Shown in pieces: positions 26,279 to 33,873 of a stretch of DNA of 64,000 nt. Below the pieces are notes generated by a model, which worked only from the letters and a program-made list of their open reading frames with translations, made no database searches and had not been told where the DNA came from. The translations under genes were made by a program, and so were the position numbers. Each line of letters starts with the position of its first letter. The stretch's first letter is position 1. Origin of the DNA: Saprospiraceae bacterium (GTDB taxonomy: Bacteria; Bacteroidota; Bacteroidia; Chitinophagales; Saprospiraceae); contig JADKGL010000030.1 in assembly GCA_016722295.1 (NCBI GenBank), positions 62,001 to 126,000 of the forward strand. The letters are read 5' to 3'.

Positions 26279-26403
26279 TCGAATCCGCTTTAGACCTCAA
26301 AAGTGTATTTCCCCTTATTAGAAATAGTAAGGGGATTTTTTATTTATATTGATTTTCAACGATTTAGGTGGTTTTGGTCCGATTTCCTTATAAGGATAAA
26401 TAC
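26279..26403 (+). repeat. attR: 125-bp direct repeat, right copy
   Basis: It starts with a 19-base copy of the tRNA-Cys 3' end (one mismatch, C to A at 26293) and includes the same terminator. It matches 21022-21146 with four mismatches in all. It is only the end of a tRNA, not a second tRNA gene. Confidence 0.85.
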
Positions 26404-26508
26404 GATTGAATAAAGAAAAATGTGTCATGAAACGTGCCATGAAAATAAAAAATGATCCTAGAATACCCCCTAGAATAAAAAAATAAAAGTAGTTTTAATG
26501 AATGCTGC

Positions 26509-27222
26509 CTATGGAATATAATACTTACTCAATAGCATTTTCTTAAATGCTTGAGCGAATGGTATTTGTGCAGTTTTTACACTGACGATATTTTCATCCA
26601 CATTAATAGACTGGACAAAATCTATATTAATGATATACGATTGATGAATTTTGATAAAATTTTCAGGAAGTTTAGCTGCAAAATCATTCAAAGAGGATCT
26701 CACCAAATAGGGACTGCCGTCTGAAATGATTTTTAAATATTTTCCATAAACGGAAATGTATTCAATGTTATTTATTGTGATTTTCTTTAAGAATTTTCCT
26801 GTTTTTACAAGGACGAATTCATGTAGTGGTGTATTTTTTGCTATTTTTTCGAGTTTATTGCAACTCAGCATAATCGTTTTGTCTAATTCAAATTCAGATA
26901 CATTTTTTGATAAAAAATCAATGGGATGTATTTCTTGAATTTGATTTAGCACTTCATGATTAAAATAAGAAGAAATAATAATAATAGGAGTGGGATAATT
27001 CATATTGACATTTTTAAAAATGTCAAGAGCTGTTTTATTATGGTCCAGATAATAATCTGTAATAATTATATCTGGCATAGACTCCATTAAAGAATTCGTT
27101 GCTTCTGAAAATGAATTTGCTAAACGTAGGTTGCTATATTTTAAGGACTTCAATTTGGACACCAAAATATCCAAGTGAAATTTATCATCGTCTATTACTA
27201 AAATACTTAAATTTGACTTCAT
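26509..27222 (-). CDS. LytTR-type response regulator
   Basis: A 237-aa protein with an N-terminal receiver domain (ILVIDDDKFH, phospho-Asp in DIIITDYYLD, conserved Lys in DFLSKNVS) and a C-terminal LytTR DNA-binding domain (FLKKITINNIEYISVYGKYL and FIKIHQSYIINIDFVQSINV). Such regulators usually pair with a membrane histidine kinase; none is adjacent. It stands outside the integrative element by about 100 bp and reads towards it. Confidence 0.9.
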   Translation of the reverse strand: MKSNLSILVIDDDKFHLDILVSKLKSLKYSNLRLANSFSEATNSLMESMPDIIITDYYLDHNKTALDIFKNVNMNYPTPIIIISSYFNHEVLNQIQEIHPIDFLSKNVSEFELDKTIMLSCNKLEKIAKNTPLHEFVLVKTGKFLKKITINNIEYISVYGKYLKIISDGSPYLVRSSLNDFAAKLPENFIKIHQSYIINIDFVQSINVDENIVSVKTAQIPFAQAFKKMLLSKYYIP

Positions 27223-27735
27223 TTAATTACTATTTCGAATCATCAAAAAGTGATAAAAAAAATTTGGAGCCAGTCAATTAAAAATTAGCATTTACAGTGA
27301 TTTATTGCTAATTTCTTGGCGAAAATAATCACTTTTTTGGAAAATTTGTAAAATAAACTAAGAATTCTTTAAAATTTAGGAATTTGAACTAGTTCATACA
27401 GAATTTCGCATTTACTAAAAATCTAGTAATTTTCTAAAATTATAAAATTGCCATATTTTAATTAAATAATTCACAGAAAATAGCTTATTCGGTTAAAAAT
27501 ATGTCGAATTTGGTTAAAATTAGAGCATGATACTAAATATACCAACAATTGACTCAATGTGCCAATTATTTGTTCAAACATTCCTTTTTTTGAGATATCT
27601 CTTGACAGATATCGAAACTCACCCTAAATTTGAATCATCAAACAACAAGCAAATAGAAATTTGCAAAAGTTAAAAAAATAAGATTTACAAAATTAAAGTA
27701 GATCTTTCAAGAATAAAAAAGGTGTCAGGTTTAAA
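27223..27735. other. 513-bp gap upstream of the LytTR gene
   Basis: AT-rich and without a coding frame I believe. It holds two GGTTAAAA words 21 bp apart (27491 and 27512), the spacing typical of LytTR operator half-sites. The second lies within AATTTGGTTAAAATT, which recurs at 30610-30624. Confidence 0.35.
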
Positions 27736-27776
27736 TTAAAAAACCCTTGTGAAATGTCACGAGGGTTTTTGTTTTT
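27736..27776 (-). terminator. Terminator of tRNA-Met
   Basis: AAACCCTTGTGA and TCACGAGGGTTT form a long stem with A and T tracts on both sides, so it could end transcription from both directions. It lies about 45 bp past the 3' end of the leftward tRNA-Met. Confidence 0.75.
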
Positions 27777-27817
27777 AATTCAATCATGCATTCATCTCTT
27801 ACTTAAATAAGAAATTG

Positions 27818-27891
27818 TAGCGTGGGGGAGGCTTGAACTCCCGACCTTGCGATTATGAATCGCACGCTCTGACCAACTGAGCTACCACGCC
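27818..27891 (-). tRNA. tRNA-Met (CAT)
   Basis: On the minus strand a 74-base cloverleaf: acceptor GGCGTGG with CCACGCT, D arm AGCTCAGTTGGTCAGAGC, anticodon loop TTCATAA (CAT) between TGCGA and TCGCA, and TTCAAGC in the T arm. It looks like an elongator Met; a lysidine-modified Ile tRNA with the same CAT cannot be excluded by eye. Confidence 0.9.
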
Positions 27892-27910
27892 ATTTTTATC
27901 TAATGGGCTG

Positions 27911-27918
27911 CAAATTTA
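27911..27918 (-). promoter_or_regulatory. -7 box of tRNA-Met
   Basis: TAAATTTG on the minus strand lies 19 bp before the tRNA, the same word and spacing seen before tRNA-Cys. Confidence 0.55.
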
Positions 27919-27941
27919 CACGATATTTGGTTTTTTTAATG

Positions 27942-27949
27942 TATTTTTG
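27942..27949 (+). promoter_or_regulatory. -7 box of the 110-aa conserved gene
   Basis: TATTTTTG matches TAnnTTTG and ends 22 bp before the ATG at 27972. It is divergent from the tRNA-Met promoter. Confidence 0.4.
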
Positions 27950-27971
27950 ACAAAATTAGATAATTTCTTCA

Positions 27972-28304
27972 ATGGATAAAAGTAAAAACTTGAGTGTCAA
28001 TGAAAAGGATTTGATGTTTTCAAATCAACTTGATCTATTTTTCACCAATAAGAAAGAAAGTGAATTATTGTTGGAGATCCAAAATCGTGTCCATGAATTA
28101 TTGGAACACGATCCAGCCCTACTTTTTTCATATCTCTACCGTCTTGATATTGATGAAGAAAAACTCCAGCATATTCTTCGCAATCCTCAACAGAGCTCCA
28201 TTGTAGAAAGCATCGCACAAGAAATCTTATCTAGACAGATGATCCGATTGAAACACAAAAAAGAGATTATAGTACCTCCTATCGATCAGGGGTGGGAATG
28301 GTAA
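27972..28304 (+). CDS. Conserved 110-aa hypothetical protein
   Basis: A small helical, soluble, charged protein without signal peptide. Features are QLDLFF at the N-terminus, EIQNRVHELLEHDPALLFSY and a C-terminal IAQEILSRQMIRLKHKKEII. Small proteins of this look are widespread in Bacteroidota, without a known role. It ends 2 bp before the convergent DUF1801 gene. Confidence 0.7.
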   Translation: MDKSKNLSVNEKDLMFSNQLDLFFTNKKESELLLEIQNRVHELLEHDPALLFSYLYRLDIDEEKLQHILRNPQQSSIVESIAQEILSRQMIRLKHKKEIIVPPIDQGWEW

Positions 28305-28305
28305 T

Positions 28306-28671
28306 TTATTTTTTCTTGTTTTTTGCTTCATTTTCCTTTACTCTAAATTGCACCATCCTTTTGATTAAATTCAAAGGCAAAGGCTCACCTAATGGAAATT
28401 GAACTGAACCTTTACCTTGTTTATATTTAGCCAATTCTTCACTAAATGATTCATGTGCTGATGGTAAAGCATAAAAACCTATATGATGCTTAAAAGCAGC
28501 AAAATGAACTAAATTACCAAAGTATTTAAATGTCGGAATTCCATAACTAATGGATTCTGTGGCATTAGGCACCACTTCTGATATCGCTTTACGCAATTCT
28601 TGCAATTTAATTTGCGATTCTTTAGTTTGAATAGAAATATAAGAATCTATCGTTTGATTTTCAGTTGGCAT
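28306..28671 (-). CDS. DUF1801 / YdhG-like protein
   Basis: A 121-aa single domain. TIDSYISIQTKESQIKLQEL, then VPNATESISYGIPTFKYFGN and HIGFYALPSAHESF, with a basic end, match the DUF1801/YdhG family, which shares a fold with proposed iron chaperones. The function is not established. It is 65 bp downstream of rsgA on the same strand. Confidence 0.8.
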   Translation of the reverse strand: MPTENQTIDSYISIQTKESQIKLQELRKAISEVVPNATESISYGIPTFKYFGNLVHFAAFKHHIGFYALPSAHESFSEELAKYKQGKGSVQFPLGEPLPLNLIKRMVQFRVKENEAKNKKK

Positions 28672-28736
28672 ATTTCAATTTCAATGAGCAACAAAAATAA
28701 ATTAAAAGTTCTATTTTTTGAAATCACAAAATAAAA

Positions 28737-29684
28737 CTAATAAGTCTTACTTCTCTCCCAATGGTTTTGCTTTTCGATTTCTTCTAGAATGGTAATGTAA
28801 TGCAAATATCGAGATTCGCTTATCGATTTCAAATTTACTTGTTTCTTTACTTCACAATCTGGTTCATTGCGGTGGGTGCATTGCGAACCAAATTTACAAA
28901 GTGATGAAGCTGCAAAAAACTCTCTAAAATTATGAGCCACATCCATTACTTCAAGATTATTAAAACTCAATAATTTTATTCCTGGAGTATCGATAATATT
29001 TCCCCCTTCATGCATTCGAAACATTTCTGCAAATGTGGTGGTATGTGTACCCTTTCCGCTTGACTCGGATATTTCTTGTGTCTTCAGTCCGAGATCAATT
29101 TGAATTGCATTGAGCAAACTACTTTTTCCTACTCCTGATTGGCCGGAAAACAAACTCGTTTTTCCAAGCAACATCGATTTTAATTCGAGTATTCCTTCTT
29201 TTGTTTCTGTACTGGTTAAATGAAGTTTATATCCAATGGTTTCATAAGTTATCTTTAGCTCTTGATATAATTTTTCTTCCTCATCATGATGCAAATCAGA
29301 CTTATTCACATTGATTATCACTGGAATATTCTGCGGTTCGGTAGTAAGCAAAAAGCGATCTATAAATCCTGGTTTAAACGTAGGATCTTGCAAAGTAGTT
29401 ACTAAAATGACTTGATCTATATTGGAGGCAATTAAATGAATGTGATGTTTGCTCTTTGGTGATTGTCTTGCTATATAATTTATCCTTGGATATACTTTAT
29501 TTATAGTTGCCTGTTGTTCATTCTGTTTAGTAATATCAACTTCGTCGCCCACTGTCACAGGATTAGTCAGGAATGATTTGTCAAGCTTCATTTTTCCAAC
29601 AAGCCTTGATGCATAAACTTTATTTTCTTCCTCTATATAAACTTCATACCAGCTTCCTGTCGATTTGAATACCTTTCCTCTCAC
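28737..29684 (-). CDS. rsgA: Ribosome small-subunit GTPase RsgA
   Basis: A circularly permuted GTPase of late 30S assembly. It has an OB-fold N-terminus, G4 (NKSD), then G1 (GQSGVGKSSLLNAI), the G2 region GKGTHTT and G3 (DTPG), and a C-terminal zinc finger (CKFGSQCTHRNEPDC). At 315 aa it is normal in length. Its ATG overlaps the stop of the GGGP synthase gene by 4 bp. Confidence 0.95.
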   Translation of the reverse strand: MRGKVFKSTGSWYEVYIEEENKVYASRLVGKMKLDKSFLTNPVTVGDEVDITKQNEQQATINKVYPRINYIARQSPKSKHHIHLIASNIDQVILVTTLQDPTFKPGFIDRFLLTTEPQNIPVIINVNKSDLHHDEEEKLYQELKITYETIGYKLHLTSTETKEGILELKSMLLGKTSLFSGQSGVGKSSLLNAIQIDLGLKTQEISESSGKGTHTTTFAEMFRMHEGGNIIDTPGIKLLSFNNLEVMDVAHNFREFFAASSLCKFGSQCTHRNEPDCEVKKQVNLKSISESRYLHYITILEEIEKQNHWERSKTY

Positions 29685-30448
29685 TTTGGTTTTTTCACTT
29701 CAATGTTACTAAATTCTTTTACTACAGAACAAAAAGACCGAACGAGAAATGGATCCTCTTCAAGGACATTGCCTATTACGATTAAGTCTGCTCCTGCTTT
29801 TAATATATCATATGCTTTTTCAGCATCTCTTATTCCTCCACCGATAAAAAGTGGACATTGTACAGATTTTTGTACTTTGTGAATCATATCAGTGGAAACC
29901 GTCATATTCGCACCACTTCCTGCATCCATAAAGATAAGCTTCATTCCCAAATACTCAGCTGCCAATGCAGTAGCTTGCGCTATTTCAGGCTTATCATGTG
30001 GTATAGGCAATGTATGACTCATATAGCAAGCTGTATTACTTGACTTACCGTCTATTAATAAATATGCGGTGGAGATCACCTCTAGCTTCGAAGCGTGCAA
30101 TCGCGGAGCTACCTCAACATGTCGCCCAATTATAAAATCAGAATTCCGTCCAGAAAGTAGTGAGAGAAATAAAATTGCATCTGCTTGTATAGAGATTTGA
30201 AATCCACTTCCAGGAAATAGAATGACTGGTATTTCTGAATTTTCACGTATCAACTTTATCGCCTCCTCGATTCGATCTTGTAATACTAGGCTTCCGCCTA
30301 TAAAAAAATAATCTGCGCCATATTTATTGGCTTGTTCTATTACTATCTCAAGATTCTTTAATTTCTGATGATCCGGATCAATTAAGATCGCAAAGCTCTT
30401 GATTCCAAGGCTTTTCTTCTGCAATAATTCATTGTAGATGTGGTTCAT
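29681..30448 (-). CDS. Geranylgeranylglyceryl/heptaprenylglyceryl phosphate synthase family protein
   Basis: A 255-aa TIM barrel. AILIDPDHQK (glycerol-1-phosphate site), FFIGGSLVLQDRI, PVILFPGSGFQI, DAILFLSLLSGRN, FMDAGSGANMTV and FIGGGIRDAEKA match the GGGPS/PcrB family, which links a polyprenyl diphosphate to sn-glycerol-1-phosphate. The group I/II bacterial members of Bacteroidota resemble archaeal enzymes. Product lipids in this organism are unknown. It is coupled to rsgA. Confidence 0.88.
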   Translation of the reverse strand: MNHIYNELLQKKSLGIKSFAILIDPDHQKLKNLEIVIEQANKYGADYFFIGGSLVLQDRIEEAIKLIRENSEIPVILFPGSGFQISIQADAILFLSLLSGRNSDFIIGRHVEVAPRLHASKLEVISTAYLLIDGKSSNTACYMSHTLPIPHDKPEIAQATALAAEYLGMKLIFMDAGSGANMTVSTDMIHKVQKSVQCPLFIGGGIRDAEKAYDILKAGADLIVIGNVLEEDPFLVRSFCSVVKEFSNIEVKKPK

Positions 30449-30842
30449 GAGGTAAAGATACTATCTTTATTCTGATTTTATGGTGGTAGAAAAACTCGGA
30501 AAGACAAATTGGGATTTTCTAAAAGTTGAGACGAGAAAAGCAACTTCAGGCAATTAGCCAAAATTACGAATTTCTATATTATGCTTCGCATACCGTTCAA
30601 TGTAATGCCAATTTGGTTAAAATTTAAGCAAATACTGAAAAAAAAATCCACTCTTGCAAATATGGTATCATTTACGCCAAAAGAAACTTATTAAGCAAAA
30701 ATTACTAGTCCTTGCTTCTTAAAAAGCTAAATCAAATGGAATCAATACTACATGAACCTAATTTTGAACATCGGCTGAGGCTAAATTATATAATGAATTT
30801 TTTTTTAAAACCACAGATTATTAAACAAAAACAAAATTTAAT
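30449..30842. other. 394-bp gap
   Basis: AT-rich, with no gene visible. It contains AATTTGGTTAAAATT at 30610-30624, identical to a word upstream of the LytTR gene (27507-27521), which could be a shared regulatory site. No clear -7 box. Confidence 0.35.
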
Positions 30843-31184
30843 ATGAAGGCAAGAGCTCAACTATTGGAATTGAATCCAAACAAAATTTTTCTAACTATTC
30901 AAGAGATTAGTACTACAACTGATTACGAACTAATCATTTCATCGGGAGATCAAAAAGTGATCTTGAAAAAACCAACTAGAGGAAAAATATCACCCATTGA
31001 AAAACAAAAATTGCTTGAAATGGGTTTGAGCAAAATTGCCAGAGTAGCGTCAAGATGCATTCAATATTTAAGTCAATTTAATAGGACTTTCGGTGTTCAA
31101 TACCGTGAAAACTGCACAAATTATACATTAGAAATTACAGATAGAAGGCAAGAATATATTTTAAAAAAATATGTAACCCCTTAA
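30843..31184 (+). CDS. Small protein of unknown function
   Basis: A 113-aa basic protein with no signal peptide or membrane segment. The N-terminal half looks beta-rich (YELIISSGDQKVILKKP), and the C-terminal half has a helix and strand (MGLSKIARVASRCIQYLSQF, YTLEITDRRQEYILKKY). I do not recognise a family. The real start is fairly secure as the only early ATG. It is followed by a strong terminator, so it is probably a single-gene unit. Confidence 0.6.
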   Translation: MKARAQLLELNPNKIFLTIQEISTTTDYELIISSGDQKVILKKPTRGKISPIEKQKLLEMGLSKIARVASRCIQYLSQFNRTFGVQYRENCTNYTLEITDRRQEYILKKYVTP

Positions 31185-31265
31185 TAAGAATAATTAAAAA
31201 TATACAAAACCCGTTGTCAGAAAGTTTCAAATAAGCTGCATTACAGCACTGAAAATTATCGATTT

Positions 31266-31295
31266 GAGCCAAAGTAATTCTTTGGCTCTTTTTTT
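31266..31295 (+). terminator. Rho-independent terminator
   Basis: GAGCCAAAG and CTTTGGCTC form a perfect 9-bp stem with a 5-base loop, followed by seven T. Confidence 0.9.
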
Positions 31296-31377
31296 ATTAT
31301 AAAGATAAAATGGATGAAATAAATTAGTAGATAACAAATAAATCCATGAAAGGAAGTAAATTCGCCCAAGAATTGCG

Positions 31378-32124
31378 ATGAAAAAAATAAGTATTATCAC
31401 TGTTTGTTTTAATGATGCCAAGAATCTAGAAAAGACATTACACTCCATGTCAAGTCAAGTTTCTAGAGACAAAATAGAGCATATTATTATAGATGGTGCT
31501 TCCAAAGATAATACATCTGAAATCATTAGTAAAAATAATGAAAAAATTGATCAATGGATCTCAGAAAAAGATTCCGGACTTTATGACGCGATGAATAAAG
31601 GAATCGATCTAGCGAAGGGCGAATATCTTTGGTTTATGAATGCTGGAGATATATTCTATGAGACAAGCACTATAAAAAATGTGTTAAGTGAACTTAATCA
31701 TCAAGATATACTATATGGCGCTGCACAATTGGTAACAGAAGAGGGAATATCAGTTGGTGCATATCATAAAACACTTCCTAATGAATTGACTAAGAATTCT
31801 TTTCGTAAAGGAATGGTAGTTTGTCATCAAGCACTCATTGTCAAAAAATCTATAGCAGAAAAATATAATGTAAACTATAAAATAGCCGCAGATATTGACT
31901 GGGCAATTCGTTGTGTTTCGAAGTCAAAAGAAATCCAAAAATCACTATTCACACTTTGTAATTTTCAAACTGGAGGATTATCCAAACAAAGACAAAAATT
32001 AGCATTAACTGAAAGATTTTATGTACTAAAATCGCATTTTGGAATTTTTACGACGTTACTAGCTCATTTTGAAATTGTCATCAATTATATACTTGTAAAA
32101 ATTGGGCTAAAGAAAACGCGTTAA
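31378..32124 (+). CDS. Family 2 glycosyltransferase (WcaE-like)
   Basis: A 248-aa GT-A fold protein. ISIITVCFNDAKNLEKTLHS, EHIIIDGASKDNTSEII, ISEKDSGLYDAMNKGIDLAK and GEYLWFMNAGD are the motifs of WcaE/colanic-acid-type transferases, where the final Asp takes part in nucleotide-sugar/metal binding. A basic C-terminal hydrophobic segment may touch the membrane. The sugar and acceptor cannot be read from sequence. No polysaccharide cluster surrounds it. Confidence 0.85.
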   Translation: MKKISIITVCFNDAKNLEKTLHSMSSQVSRDKIEHIIIDGASKDNTSEIISKNNEKIDQWISEKDSGLYDAMNKGIDLAKGEYLWFMNAGDIFYETSTIKNVLSELNHQDILYGAAQLVTEEGISVGAYHKTLPNELTKNSFRKGMVVCHQALIVKKSIAEKYNVNYKIAADIDWAIRCVSKSKEIQKSLFTLCNFQTGGLSKQRQKLALTERFYVLKSHFGIFTTLLAHFEIVINYILVKIGLKKTR

Positions 32125-32771
32125 GTTCCCTTTGTAGATTTGGAAATTAAAATTCTCACATAAACTAATTCTCTAACCTCTGTGGTTCTGTTTTTTTGGA
32201 ATCGACATTCTACTTACATAAATAAGTTGCCCCTGTGGAACTTTTTGTATTACATTTTCTAATTTGCAAAATTAAATATTCCAAGTCCCGCTAACATGAC
32301 ACAATAACCCTCCTAAATCCTCCCTTGAAAATTATCTGAAATCCTCCCTTTTGAAAATTATCTGAATCACAGATTATCCAGATTATTGGATTTCACAGAT
32401 TTGGACTCGCATGAAGAAATAAGTTACTTGAATCATTTCGTAATAACCCTCCTAAATCCTCTTTTGAAAGGGTGGACTTTATTCCAACATTATATTCAAA
32501 TTAATTATCAGTAGTTAGTAATTAGTGGTTAGTAAATAGTGATTAACCTATAAAAGATTGGCAAATTTGCAAATTATAATATTATCAAATTCTCTCATTT
32601 ATCAAATTAAATCATTTGCACATTTGCAAATTATGCTCATTTGCAAATTAATTATCACATTAACACATTAGCTAATTCTCTCATTAAAAAATTCTCTCAT
32701 TCTTTCCGCATTTGCACATTTGCAAATTATGCTCATTTGCAAATTAATTCTCACATTAACTAATTATCAAA
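32125..32771. repeat. 647-bp low-complexity repeat region
   Basis: No gene. Words such as CATTTGCAAATTA, TCTCTCATT and CACATTAAC recur in changing order. One 52-bp stretch is present twice with one mismatch (32613-32664 and 32709-32760, 96 bp apart). Near 32300-32470 a CCTCCTAAATCCTC word appears several times, once completed as TTTTGAAAGGGTGGA. Confidence 0.5.
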
Positions 32772-33854
32772 TTACCTAATTAAACTAACATCACCTGAAA
32801 ACTTCTTAACAGATCCATCGCGATGTCGCAGCTCAATGAGATAGACATACACTCCTGGATTGCATTGTTGAGATTTATATGTACCATTCCATTCGACTGA
32901 TGGATTATTTGTATAATACACTTGTTCGCCCCAGCGATCAAATATTGAAGCTGATACCAATGTATACACATTACCATAAGTTGGTTGCCAGGTATCATTT
33001 ATATTGTCGCCATTCGGTGAAAATATAGTTGGTGGATAAAAGCCTTCATTGCGCTTGATCGTAAATGTGATCGTCTTTATAAGTTCGCAGCCACGTTCGT
33101 CTGTAAATGTAAGTGTATAGGTGATATCTTCTTTCGGTGAAAATTTTAGTTCTGTTCCATTCTGAATAAAAACATCTGAATTTGGTGAAACTTGTATTGA
33201 TGCAATTTTTGGGTTCTGGATTGGGAATGTTAAACTGTGACTAGTTCCTTCTTCCAGCTCTATTTGATCATCAAACACTACATCAAATATTGCTGCATCA
33301 AGGATTTGTATCGTATCTGAAACTTCACAGTTTTCAGAATCTATTGCTTTAAAAATATATAATCCTGAATTGAGATAATCAAGTGATGAAAGACTTACTT
33401 TTTTGCCATTCAAATAATATTCCAATGGGGCAGTTCCTCCTTGTAGATTCGTAATCTCTATGCTACCTTTATCTTCTGGACAAAGCGGATCCATTGGTAT
33501 TGCGCTGTATTGTATCGGTGGTGATTCTTTGATTGTGATGGATGAATTGACATTGCAACCATTGACATCCGTTACGGTGAGTGTGTATGTTCCGCTTCTG
33601 ACTTGAATATTTGATTTATCTTCTCCTGTGGACCATTTATATGATTGAAAATTGGTTGATGCACTTAGATTTACTAATTCGTCTTTGCAAATTATGCTGT
33701 CTGTATTGAACATGATTTGCTCCACAGGATATTCATTGATTCTAATTTCTACTATTGTGTCGCATGTTACTATAGATGAGATTGTATCTCGTATAACATC
33801 GCCTGATTTATAAAATTTTGATTTGTAACTAAAAGTCGAGTCTGGGCAAACCAT
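32772..33854 (-). CDS. Gliding-motility-type T9SS protein, C-terminal part (frameshifted)
   Basis: The frame begins inside a Cys-rich SprB-like repeat region (VCPDSTFSYKSKFYKSGDVI), continues with PKD/SprB-type repeats (YTLTVTDVNGCNVNSSITI) and ends with a type B sorting domain (TIFSPNGDNINDTWQP, ASIFDRWGEQVYYTN, PGVYVYLIEL). It belongs with the upstream frame at 33874-35685. Adding one A at each of two A-runs (near 33888 and 33862) gives FFWKIANETLSTVTKIFMVC and one continuous protein. Confidence 0.75.
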   Translation of the reverse strand: MVCPDSTFSYKSKFYKSGDVIRDTISSIVTCDTIVEIRINEYPVEQIMFNTDSIICKDELVNLSASTNFQSYKWSTGEDKSNIQVRSGTYTLTVTDVNGCNVNSSITIKESPPIQYSAIPMDPLCPEDKGSIEITNLQGGTAPLEYYLNGKKVSLSSLDYLNSGLYIFKAIDSENCEVSDTIQILDAAIFDVVFDDQIELEEGTSHSLTFPIQNPKIASIQVSPNSDVFIQNGTELKFSPKEDITYTLTFTDERGCELIKTITFTIKRNEGFYPPTIFSPNGDNINDTWQPTYGNVYTLVSASIFDRWGEQVYYTNNPSVEWNGTYKSQQCNPGVYVYLIELRHRDGSVKKFSGDVSLIR

Positions 33855-33873
33855 AAAGATTTTGTTACAGTAC

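Noticed and set aside
26279..26298. Possible second tRNA-Cys gene
   Set aside because: Only the last 19 bases of the tRNA are present, with a mismatch in the acceptor stem and no anticodon arm. It is an attachment-site copy.
31227..31448. 73-aa leftward open frame
   Set aside because: It crosses a strong terminator and the start of the glycosyltransferase gene.
32125..32771. CRISPR array
   Set aside because: Repeats vary in order and length with no regular spacers, and no cas gene lies nearby.
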